From Arthrobacter globiformis (GTDB lineage Bacteria; Actinomycetota; Actinomycetes; Actinomycetales; Micrococcaceae): a stretch of DNA of 64,000 nucleotides. Position numbers and translations under genes: made by a program. The notes beneath the pieces were generated by a model. That model was not told where the DNA came from and searched no databases. It saw only the letters and a program-made list of their open reading frames with translations. Position 1 is the stretch's first letter, and each line of letters starts with the position of its first letter. The stretch lies in the NCBI RefSeq assembly GCF_003261175.1, contig NZ_QLNP01000098.1:124001-188000 (forward strand), read 5' to 3'. Of this stretch, positions 24,588 through 31,654 are shown in pieces.

Positions 24588-24653
24588 CCCAACTAGCTGG
24601 CAGTTGTTGTCGTTATGAGCCTTCAAAACGACAACAAATGCGAGTCAGTTGGG
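24588..24653. repeat. Long near-perfect palindrome between cysG and fprA
   Basis: Outer CCCAACT (24588-24594) pairs with AGTTGGG (24647-24653); inner TTGTTGTCGTT (24604-24614) pairs with AACGACAACAA (24627-24637); the intervening bases are also mostly complementary. Likely the cysG terminator or a repeated palindromic element. Confidence 0.8.
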
Positions 24654-24679
24654 TGGGACCGAAGAAAAGGAACACAGCC

Positions 24680-26146
24680 GTGTCAACCAGCACCCCCGTA
24701 GGAACCGCCGCCCGCCCGTTGCGCGTGGCCGTCATCGGATCCGGCCCGGCCGGCGTCTACGCAGCGGACATCCTCACCAAGAGCGAGGCCGTCAAGAGCG
24801 GCGAGCTGACCGTGAGCATCGACCTCTTTGACCGCTACCCGGCACCCTACGGCCTGATCCGCTACGGTGTGGCCCCGGACCACCCGCGCATCAAGGGCAT
24901 CGTCAACGCCCTGCACAAGGTACTGGACCGCGGCGACATCCGCTTCTTCGGCAACGTTGACTACGGCACGGACCTCTCCATCGAGGACCTGAAGACGCAC
25001 TACGACGCCGTCATCTTCGCCACCGGCGCCATCAAGGACGCCGACCTGAACATCCCCGGCATCGAACTCGAGGGCTCCTTCGGCGGCGCCGACTTCGTGT
25101 CCTGGTACGACGGACACCCTGACGTTTCCCGCGAATGGCCGCTGGACGCGAAGGAAATCGCCGTTATCGGCAACGGCAACGTGGCCCTCGACGTAGCCCG
25201 CGTCCTCTCCAAGCACGCCGACGACCTGCTGGTCTCCGAAATCCCGGACAACGTCTACGCCGGCCTGAAGGCATCGCCGGTCACGGACGTCCACGTCTTT
25301 GGCCGCCGTGGCCCGGCCCAGGTCAAGTTCACCCCGCTGGAGCTGCGCGAGCTGTCCCACTCCAAGGACGTGGACATCATCCTGTACCCGGAGGACTTCG
25401 AGTTCGACGAGGAATCGGACCGCCAGATCCAGAGCAACAACCAGATCAAGACCATGGTTGGAACGCTCACCAACTGGATCGCCGAGCAGCCTGAGGACCT
25501 CTCCGAGCTCAAGGCATCCCGCCGCCTGCACCTGCACTTCCTGCACAGCCCGGTGGAAATTTACGACGACGCCGAGAACCCCGGGCGCGTCAGCGGCATG
25601 AAGTTTGAACGCACCGAACTGGACGGCACGGGCAACGCCCGCGGCACCGGCGAGTTCGTCGACTACCCGGTCCAGGCCGTTTACCGCGCCATCGGCTACT
25701 TCGGTTCGGCCCTGCCGGAGATCGAGTTCGACCACAAGAAGGGCGTTGTCCCGAACGCCGGCGGCCGCGTCCTGGACGCCTCCGGCGAGCACGTCCCGGG
25801 CATCTACGCCACCGGCTGGATCAAGCGCGGACCGGTCGGCCTGATCGGCCACACCAAGGGCGATGCCCTCGAGACCGTGACCTTCCTGCTGGAAGACCGC
25901 GAAAACCTGCCCGTTGCCGAGGCACCCGCTGCCAGCGCCGTCGTCGACCTGCTTGAGAGCCGCGGCGTGGAATACACCACCTGGGAAGGCTGGCTGGCAC
26001 TGGACGCGCACGAGCTCGCCCTGGGCGCCGAGGCCACCGCTGCCGGCGGCTCACACGGTGTTGAGGTTGTGCGTGAGCGCGTCAAGGTGGTGCCGCGCGA
26101 GGACATGGTCTCCATCTCCCGCGACGGGATTCCCGCCAGCGTCTGA
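24680..26146 (+). CDS. FprA-type ferredoxin/NADP reductase (FAD), copy 1
   Basis: Adrenodoxin-reductase-like flavoprotein, 488 residues, passing electrons between NADPH and ferredoxin. FAD motif VIGSGPAGVYAADIL (about residues 18-32), YPAPYGLIRYGVAPDHP, NADP motif VIGNGNVALDVARVL, GRRGPAQVKFTPLELREL and GWIKRGPVGLIGHTKGDA are all present. GTG at 24680 (STSTPVGT) with AAAAGGA 6-7 nt upstream is preferred over an ATG 42 nt earlier that lies in the palindrome. Position behind cysG suggests it feeds ferredoxin-dependent sulfite reductase; a close paralogue lies at 46.0-47.4 kb. Confidence 0.92.
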   Translation: MSTSTPVGTAARPLRVAVIGSGPAGVYAADILTKSEAVKSGELTVSIDLFDRYPAPYGLIRYGVAPDHPRIKGIVNALHKVLDRGDIRFFGNVDYGTDLSIEDLKTHYDAVIFATGAIKDADLNIPGIELEGSFGGADFVSWYDGHPDVSREWPLDAKEIAVIGNGNVALDVARVLSKHADDLLVSEIPDNVYAGLKASPVTDVHVFGRRGPAQVKFTPLELRELSHSKDVDIILYPEDFEFDEESDRQIQSNNQIKTMVGTLTNWIAEQPEDLSELKASRRLHLHFLHSPVEIYDDAENPGRVSGMKFERTELDGTGNARGTGEFVDYPVQAVYRAIGYFGSALPEIEFDHKKGVVPNAGGRVLDASGEHVPGIYATGWIKRGPVGLIGHTKGDALETVTFLLEDRENLPVAEAPAASAVVDLLESRGVEYTTWEGWLALDAHELALGAEATAAGGSHGVEVVRERVKVVPREDMVSISRDGIPASV

Positions 26147-26154
26147 GAGTTTTC

Positions 26155-26227
26155 TAAAGCAACGCGAGGTCACTTCGCGCCTGTTCCATACGGAATATTG
26201 GGCGCCAAGTGACCTCGCGTTGGTTTA
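26155..26227. repeat. Long palindrome between convergent fprA and SRPBCC genes
   Basis: AACGCGAGGTCACTT (26161-26175) and AAGTGACCTCGCGTT (26207-26221) are perfect 15-bp arms, extended by TAAA/TTTA with one 2-nt interruption. Serves as bidirectional terminator and/or repeated palindromic element. Confidence 0.85.
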
Positions 26228-26239
26228 ACCCGCGTTGGT

Positions 26240-26680
26240 TTAGGCTCCCGCACCGCCGGCGGCCATGAGCTCGAGGCGCTGCAGGGTTTCGCGGTTGCGC
26301 ACCGTGATCATCGGGTCGCGCAGCGCCTTGGGAACCGCCAGGCCGGGGCCGCGGACCGCGTCCTCGCTCATCGTGACCCGGCACTGCTCGCCGAGGTCCT
26401 CGAGGGTGATAATCACCTTGGCCTCGCCGATCGGCCAGCCGCGCGCGATCAGTTCCAGCTGCCGCCCCGGGTCGGCCGCCGTCACCTTGGTTGAATCGTT
26501 GATGAGCAGCGGCCAGGCGCCGACCGAGTGGTGGAGCAGTGACCCGACCGCCGGCCACTGCGCATCCACGTCGCGGATTCTCGAGGCCCCGACCACCCAG
26601 CCGGAATAGAGCCAGCCGTCCGCAATCACCCTCCAGACTGCCGATGCCGGTGAATTGAAGACCTGCGTGACGGTTGACAT
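26240..26680 (-). CDS. SRPBCC domain protein, alternative internal start
   Basis: If translation begins at the internal ATG 26680 a 146-residue SRPBCC protein results: MSTVTQVFNSPASAVWRVIADG, with the W-V-x-G-A-S-x-I-R-D-V motif and VITLEDLGEQCRVTMSEDAV. AAAGGA stands 6 nt before this ATG, the usual spacing, which favours an independent product. The frame nevertheless continues without a stop from the gene upstream, so both a fusion and a separate protein are possible. Ligand unknown. Confidence 0.55.
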   Translation of the reverse strand: MSTVTQVFNSPASAVWRVIADGWLYSGWVVGASRIRDVDAQWPAVGSLLHHSVGAWPLLINDSTKVTAADPGRQLELIARGWPIGEAKVIITLEDLGEQCRVTMSEDAVRGPGLAVPKALRDPMITVRNRETLQRLELMAAGGAGA

Positions 26681-27658
26681 GGTGTTCCTTTCGTCGGCCG
26701 GGCCCTGCCGGCGGGTGGCGGAGATCCGGTCTGCAGCTGTGGACCCGGCGGGATCCGGGGCGGCAATAATGCGGGGGGAGGGGCGCCGGGCGGCCCGGTA
26801 CGAACGCTCCCGGAGCCGGCGCGCCCAGGGATACGTCCCGGCGCCGGGCAGGGGATGCTCCAGCGGATCAAACCGGATGGCTGTGTCCGTGCTGGCACTG
26901 TCCCTACCGTCCCTTTCCGCACCGTCCGCGTGCCCGGCGTCGGAAGCAGCGGCCCTCAGGTGCAGCACACCGGCCGGCACCCACCGGCCTGCCGGGGTGG
27001 CGTAATGCAGCGCCAAGGTCCAGTCTTCGGTACCCAGCGACTCCTTGAAATTGCCCCCGGTGTCCGCCCTGCCGGTGGCACGCCCGGGCAGCGACAGGGT
27101 GCGCAGTCCCAGAAGGACGGGGCCGCTGGCACCCCTGTACGGCATGAGCGTGGTGAACCTGGCGGAGCCAACATCCAGCTTGGGCAGCAGAATGAAACGG
27201 CCCGGCACGCCCCAGCCGGTCGAAGCAAACAGGACATCCCCGACGTCGGCACCGTCACCGACGCCGGGGATGTCACCGGCACCGGCAGCACCTAATGCGC
27301 CCGAAGTCCGCAGCGCCAAACCCAGTATGTCCGGCAGCGACTCGGGAAGGCCGACCGAGCGGGAAAACCGGCCGCGTACCTGGAAGGTCCCGGCGTCGTC
27401 GAGCCAAGCGATTCCGCTGGCCGCCGGAAGACCTGCCGCTGCCCGCCCCGCGGCGCCCGTGAGGTTCAGTTCCCCCACCAGGCTGATGCCCCGCGGATGG
27501 ATGGGGCGGACGGGGCGCACTGCCTTAATCGCCCGGAACGCGGCGGCGAAGCCGAGCCCGGCGAGGTCTGCCGCCCGGTCCGAGGCCAGGTCGTGCGTGC
27601 GATGTGGCGCGCCGCCCGGATCGCCGCTGAATCGTCTTTTCACGCGTCGCCTTCCCAT
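26240..27658 (-). CDS. Conserved actinobacterial protein fused in frame to a C-terminal SRPBCC domain
   Basis: One open frame from ATG 27658 to stop 26240 (472 residues) covers two units. Residues about 1-280: a family I recognise from actinobacteria, sometimes labelled phosphodiesterase and possibly catalase-related, with GISLVGELNLTG, FSRSVGLPESLPDILGLALR, TLMPYRGASGPVLLG and IRFDPLEHPLPGAGTYPW; its activity is unknown to me. Residues about 327-472: an SRPBCC domain (TQVFNSPASAVWRVIADGWLYSGW). The joining 40 residues are low-complexity. A good Shine-Dalgarno (GAAAGGA) and ATG at 26680 sit at the domain border, so the SRPBCC part may also, or only, be made separately. Downstream of DUF1206, 19 nt apart. 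Confidence 0.65.
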   Translation of the reverse strand: MGRRRVKRRFSGDPGGAPHRTHDLASDRAADLAGLGFAAAFRAIKAVRPVRPIHPRGISLVGELNLTGAAGRAAAGLPAASGIAWLDDAGTFQVRGRFSRSVGLPESLPDILGLALRTSGALGAAGAGDIPGVGDGADVGDVLFASTGWGVPGRFILLPKLDVGSARFTTLMPYRGASGPVLLGLRTLSLPGRATGRADTGGNFKESLGTEDWTLALHYATPAGRWVPAGVLHLRAAASDAGHADGAERDGRDSASTDTAIRFDPLEHPLPGAGTYPWARRLRERSYRAARRPSPRIIAAPDPAGSTAADRISATRRQGPADERNTMSTVTQVFNSPASAVWRVIADGWLYSGWVVGASRIRDVDAQWPAVGSLLHHSVGAWPLLINDSTKVTAADPGRQLELIARGWPIGEAKVIITLEDLGEQCRVTMSEDAVRGPGLAVPKALRDPMITVRNRETLQRLELMAAGGAGA

Positions 27659-27677
27659 CGCTGGCCCGTTCCCATGG

Positions 27678-28502
27678 CTACATCCTGCCGAACTTTGACC
27701 GGACCAGGGCGAAGATTCCGTAGCAAATGAAGCCTGCACCGATGGCGAACAGCAGGTAGGGCCCATACGCATGGTCCCGCAGGGCCTTCAGGCTGCCGTC
27801 GAGGCCGGTGGATTCTTCGGGCGTGCGTTTGGCGGCCGCGATGGCGAAGAGCAGCCCGGCAAGGAACAGCGCGATGCCTTTGGCCACATGCCCGGTCACA
27901 CCCAGGATGTCGATGAGTTTGCCCCGGCGGGTGCCGTCAAAGTGGAAGAGCTCCTCCTTGAAGCCGCGCCGGATGCCCTTCGCCACGAAGTAGATGCCCA
28001 CGCCAATGACGGTCAGGCCGAGGGCGCTGAGGATCACGCCGCCAAAGGGGTTGCTGAGGAGTGCCGCGCTCACGTCCCGTGTTGATTCACCGGAGTCGCC
28101 GCGAAGCCCCACCGCGAAACCGCCGAAACTGACCCCGACGCTGCCATAAGCGATCGCGAGGAAGCCGGAGGAGATCAGCTTCCCGATCCGTTCCTTGCGC
28201 GGCAGATGGCGGGCCCGGAGAGTGGCCTCGCTCAACTGCCAGAGGGCGAGCCCCCAGCACGCGATCAGGCACGCCCACATGACTGCCGGGCCCCAGGGAT
28301 TGGCGGCCAGCTGTTCGATGGCACCGGTGGGCTCGGCCTCCCCGGGGTGGCCGAAGGCCAGGGCAATCGCGATGGCGCCGAGAATAATGTGCAGCAGGGC
28401 CATCACAGCGAAACCGGAACGCGCGACGACGTCGAGCGCCTTGGTGTTCGATGCAGCCTCCGCGGCGTCGGCCGCCTCGCTGATCGTCGAGTCGTAGTCC
28501 GT
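27678..28502 (-). CDS. DUF1206 membrane protein, apparent ACG start
   Basis: Predicted six-span membrane protein of three internal repeats, each with an ARxGF/GYxxxG-like start (VVARSGFAVMALLHIILG; LISSGFLAIAYGSVG; VTGHVAKGIALFLAG). Function of DUF1206 is unknown. The first repeat begins upstream of the only regular start codons (GTG 28406/ATG 28403), so those would cut into it. Reading back, the frame is open to a TAA but holds no ATG, GTG or TTG; an ACG at 28502-28500 lies 5 nt after a perfect GGAGG and would give 274 residues starting (M)DYDSTISEAAD. This looks like an ATG changed to ACG. First gene of a unit with the SRPBCC fusion. Confidence 0.8.
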   Translation of the reverse strand, partial: TDYDSTISEAADAAEAASNTKALDVVARSGFAVMALLHIILGAIAIALAFGHPGEAEPTGAIEQLAANPWGPAVMWACLIACWGLALWQLSEATLRARHLPRKERIGKLISSGFLAIAYGSVGVSFGGFAVGLRGDSGESTRDVSAALLSNPFGGVILSALGLTVIGVGIYFVAKGIRRGFKEELFHFDGTRRGKLIDILGVTGHVAKGIALFLAGLLFAIAAAKRTPEESTGLDGSLKALRDHAYGPYLLFAIGAGFICYGIFALVRSKFGRM

Positions 28503-28586
28503 AGTGCCCTCCGGTAGCCGTTCCCGCTTATCCGTCCTGGTGTCTGCCGGACGGTGTCCAGCCGTGCTCCATTTGCCTTACTGCGT

Positions 28587-28877
28587 TCAGCCGTTCATCG
28601 GCCCTTCCGCGTGGATGCGCTCGGCGCCCTCGCCCACGAGTCTTACCGTGCAGCGCACCACGAGGTCGTCGGGCGCCGTGTCGATGTCGACGAGGGCGTC
28701 GCCGGCGCTGAGGACGGTGAATACTTCCGAGCCCGCCTCGACATCGAAGCCCTTGCTTTTGGCGGCCTGCGTCGCGTTCGACAGCGCCTCGCCCTTCAGC
28801 CCGTCCACGTACGCCTGGTCGTCTTCGCGTTCGGAGTCGCCGAATGCCCAGCCGAACAGTGTTCCTGTTGATCCCAT
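28587..28877 (-). CDS. Hypothetical 96-residue acidic protein
   Basis: I do not recognise a family. From ATG 28877 the protein opens MGSTGTLFGWAFGDSE and continues with EDDQAYVDGLKGEALSNATQAAKSKGF, probably one helix, then two strand-like stretches (EVFTVLSAGDALVDI and DLVVRCTVRLVGEG). No signal peptide or membrane span. Codon usage (high G/C at third positions) and a clean start support that it is real. An in-frame GTG upstream would add 23 residues without similarity to a coding pattern. Separate from DUF1206 by about 85 nt on the same strand. Confidence 0.6.
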   Translation of the reverse strand: MGSTGTLFGWAFGDSEREDDQAYVDGLKGEALSNATQAAKSKGFDVEAGSEVFTVLSAGDALVDIDTAPDDLVVRCTVRLVGEGAERIHAEGPMNG

Positions 28878-29044
28878 GGCCTTGATTTTACGCACAGAAC
28901 CACTGATATTACGGGCTATCGTAACGTTAGTAAGTGTGCTTACCATGTGGGGACCATGTCTTTGGTACGGCTGCAGGGCACCTGGACCCAGGGCCCGCCG
29001 CAGCCAGTGTTCCGGATTGAACCTCTCGTATTAGGAAGGACATC

Positions 29045-29578
29045 ATGGCTGGAAATCTATTTGCACGGTCTGTTCATGACCTCACGGCAGCGGCCTGGTT
29101 TGGCGGCTCCCTGATGGGGGCGGTCGGCCTCAACGGAGCCGCTGCTGAGGCGAAGGATCCCGCCGAGCGCACGCGCCTCTCGAGCCGCGGCTGGATGAAG
29201 TGGGCCCCGGTCCAGACGGCCGCCTTCGCAACCCACCTGCTCGCGGACCTGTTTATTGCGCTGGAAAACAAGGACAGGATCGCAAGCCAGGAGGGCGTGG
29301 CCCGGGACACCGTCTACAAGACGGCTGTCACGGTGGCGGGGGCCGCAGTCACGCTGTACGCGGGTCTACTGGGGAAGAAGGTGGACAAGCTGGCCGATGA
29401 GGGTGCCGAAGGTGCCACCGAGCCGCGGCCCGGCTCTTCCGCGAAACTGCAGTCGGCGCAGAAGCAGCTGAAAGTGCTGCAGTGGACCATCCCCGCCTTC
29501 GCCGCCTCCGTCATCGTCCTTGGCGCGAAGCACGGTGAGATGCAGCGGCCCAAGAACGTTTTCAAGGGGCTGCGCTGA
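29045..29578 (+). CDS. Hypothetical membrane protein
   Basis: 177 residues with about four hydrophobic segments (WFGGSLMGAVGLNGAAA, TAAFATHLLADLFIAL, TAVTVAGAAVTLYAGLLG and WTIPAFAASVIVLGAKHG) and a basic C-terminus. Starts MAGNLFARSVHDLTAAAWFGG after a GAAGGA Shine-Dalgarno. Similar proteins are, as I recall, found across Arthrobacter and other actinobacteria without assigned role; no catalytic motif is visible. Monocistronic, ended by a strong hairpin and convergent with the AI-2E-type gene. Confidence 0.75.
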   Translation: MAGNLFARSVHDLTAAAWFGGSLMGAVGLNGAAAEAKDPAERTRLSSRGWMKWAPVQTAAFATHLLADLFIALENKDRIASQEGVARDTVYKTAVTVAGAAVTLYAGLLGKKVDKLADEGAEGATEPRPGSSAKLQSAQKQLKVLQWTIPAFAASVIVLGAKHGEMQRPKNVFKGLR

Positions 29579-29621
29579 CGGCGTCCGCCGCCGGCGATAA
29601 CGGACTCTAAGTCAATGACGT

Positions 29622-29662
29622 ACGACGGCGGCCGGGTACCCATCGGGCCCGGCCGCCGTCGT
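29622..29662. terminator. Bidirectional terminator
   Basis: A perfect 15-bp stem (29622-29636 with 29648-29662) with an 11-nt loop, between convergent genes. Confidence 0.9.
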
Positions 29663-29693
29663 GCGCGGATCACCTCCGCTGACGCGGGGTGTC

Positions 29694-30884
29694 CTACGTA
29701 GGCTGGCTGTCTGCGGGCGGCAGGTCCGGGTTCATGTCCTGGAGGTGGGGGTCCTCGGCCGTCCACACCTGGATAATCGCCCACGCCACGGCCGCGAGCG
29801 GCACGGACAGGACGGCGCCGATGATGCCCGCCAGGATGGTGCCCGCCGTCAGGGCCATGAGGATGACGAGGGCGTGGAGTTGCAGGGACTTGCCCATGAC
29901 GACCGGCTGCAGCAGGTCGCCTTCGAGCTGGTTGACGGCGATGACCACCGCCACCACGATCAGTGCCACCACCGGGCCGTTGGCGACGAGGGCCACCAGG
30001 GCTGCCAGGATGCCGGCCACTGTGGCTCCCACGAGCGGAACAAAGGCGCCGATGAAGACGATGATGGCCAGGGGGATGGCCAGCGGCACCTGCATGATGA
30101 GCAGCGCTGCGCCGATGGCCACCGTATCCACCAGTGCCACAATGGCTGTGCCCCGGACATAGCCGCCCAAAACCTCGAGGGTCCGCTTGCCCACGCGCCG
30201 CAGCCTGGCTTCCCGTTCCCCGGTGAAGGGGCGCAGGAGAAAGTTCCAGATCTTCGCGCCGTCCTTGAGGAAGAAGAAGAGGATCACCACCATGAGGCTC
30301 GCGCCGGCCAGGAATTCCGTCACCACAGACAGGCCGGTGATGGCTCCCGAGCGCACCTGGCTGCTTGTGGCGAACTGGACAGCGCCTTCCCGGGCCTGGT
30401 TCAGCTGCTCGCGGTCAATGGGGACCGGGCCGGAGAGGAGGAAGCGTTCGAGTTCGTCGAGTCCCTCAGAGGCCCGCTGCGCCAGCTCGCCCCACTGGCT
30501 GCGGACGGAGAAGTAGATCACGGTGGCGACGCCGGCCAGCAGGAGCAGCAGGGCCACGAATGCCACCGCCGTGGCGGCCCCGCCGGGAAGCCCGCGGCGC
30601 CGCAGCAGGTTGACGAACGGCCCAATGGCGGCCGCGAGGATCAGCGCGATCAGCACGGGAATGACCAGCAGCCGGACCTGCAGGAGTCCGTACACGGACA
30701 CTGCTGCCACGGCAAGGACCAGCAGGACTTGGGCGCACCGGATCCCCACCTTGCCGAGGTTGTCGGACCACAGCCCGTGGAGCGGTTTGTGGTTCGGCTG
30801 CCGGGGTGCCTTGCGGCCCAGGAGCGGGCCGGGTGCAAGCTCTTGGGGCGGATCTTGCTCGGACAGTCGGGCTGTTCGGGCCAT
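29694..30884 (-). CDS. AI-2E family (UPF0118/PerM) transporter
   Basis: 396 residues with about eight membrane spans in the UPF0118 layout: a pair of spans near the N-terminus (KVGIRCAQVLLVLAVAAVSV, LVIPVLIALILAAAIGPFV), a soluble middle part, and a C-terminal group with YVRGTAIVALVDTVAIGAAL, FIGAFVPLVGATVAG, VVIAVNQLEGDLLQPVVMGKSL, the last being the most conserved motif of the family. Members export autoinducer-2 or act as Na/H antiporters or general permeases; the substrate here is unknown. No quorum-sensing gene is adjacent. Monocistronic with an upstream gap of 84 nt to the GntR gene. Confidence 0.88.
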   Translation of the reverse strand: MARTARLSEQDPPQELAPGPLLGRKAPRQPNHKPLHGLWSDNLGKVGIRCAQVLLVLAVAAVSVYGLLQVRLLVIPVLIALILAAAIGPFVNLLRRRGLPGGAATAVAFVALLLLLAGVATVIYFSVRSQWGELAQRASEGLDELERFLLSGPVPIDREQLNQAREGAVQFATSSQVRSGAITGLSVVTEFLAGASLMVVILFFFLKDGAKIWNFLLRPFTGEREARLRRVGKRTLEVLGGYVRGTAIVALVDTVAIGAALLIMQVPLAIPLAIIVFIGAFVPLVGATVAGILAALVALVANGPVVALIVVAVVIAVNQLEGDLLQPVVMGKSLQLHALVILMALTAGTILAGIIGAVLSVPLAAVAWAIIQVWTAEDPHLQDMNPDLPPADSQPT

Positions 30885-30967
30885 GGGGAACTCCTACTCA
30901 TCAGGGCAACCAGGCGACTGGCTTGCTTAGTAAGCCTACTGATGTTCCCTGTTCGGGCGATAGCCCG

Positions 30968-31648
30968 TTACTCCCGCAGCCACTCCGCGCAGGAGTTGAG
31001 GTTCCGGTGCACGCTGGCCAGGGCCGCCTCGCCGTCATGCGCTTCGATGGCATTCACGAGCTCACCGTGGCCCGCCTGCGGCAGCCCGTTGAAGCCGGGG
31101 CGGCGGTGCTGCTTCAGCAGGTCGGCGTGGAACACGTCGCCGAAGCTGACATAGAGCTCGTGCAGCAGGGGGTTGCCCGAGGCCTGTGCCACCCGCTCGT
31201 GGAAGCCCCAGTCCGCGCGGGCCCAGCGCGCGAAGTCCGCAGCGCGCCAGGCCTCCTCACCTTCGGTGAGCAGCGCACGCATGGCGGCAACGTCGTCCGC
31301 CGTTGCATGCCGGGCGGCAAGGCGCGCCGCTTGCGTGTCCAGCCCCACGCGGACCTCGAGGACGTGTTCGTCCGTGTGCTCCTTGTACAGCCGGCGCGCG
31401 GCCCCCGAGATTTCGCTGGTGGCACGGACATAGGTCCCGTCGCCGCGGCGGACTTCGAGCATCCCGCTGTGGGCCAGCGCCTTGACCGCCTCCCGGAGTG
31501 TCCCGCGGGACACGCCGAGTCCGGTCATGAGTTCGGTTTCGGACGGGATGCGCTGCTGCAGCGGCCACTCACCCGTCTGGATCATTTCTCGGAGTTTGGC
31601 GGTGACTTCGTCCGCCAGCGGCTGGCGGTGCGACGTGCTCAGGGTCAT
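30968..31648 (-). CDS. GntR family regulator (FadR subfamily, FCD domain)
   Basis: 226-residue DNA-binding regulator. N-terminal winged helix: PLADEVTAKLREMIQTGEWPLQQRIPSETELMTGLGVSRGTLREAVKALAHSGMLEVRRGDGTYV (about residues 9-73), the textbook GntR pattern. C-terminal helical FCD domain with a metal/ligand site (DWGFHERVAQASGNPLLHELY; conserved D, H and H). It follows the MFS gene by 6 nt and is probably co-transcribed, suggesting it controls that transporter and itself through the repeats at 32947-32974. The effector is unknown, likely a small carboxylate as in many FCD regulators. Confidence 0.9.
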   Translation of the reverse strand: MTLSTSHRQPLADEVTAKLREMIQTGEWPLQQRIPSETELMTGLGVSRGTLREAVKALAHSGMLEVRRGDGTYVRATSEISGAARRLYKEHTDEHVLEVRVGLDTQAARLAARHATADDVAAMRALLTEGEEAWRAADFARWARADWGFHERVAQASGNPLLHELYVSFGDVFHADLLKQHRRPGFNGLPQAGHGELVNAIEAHDGEAALASVHRNLNSCAEWLRE

Positions 31649-31654
31649 GGCGTC

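Noticed and set aside
23208-24626. 472-codon minus-strand frame opposite cysG
   Set aside because: Antisense shadow; it also spans the terminator and promoter region and lacks any domain motif.
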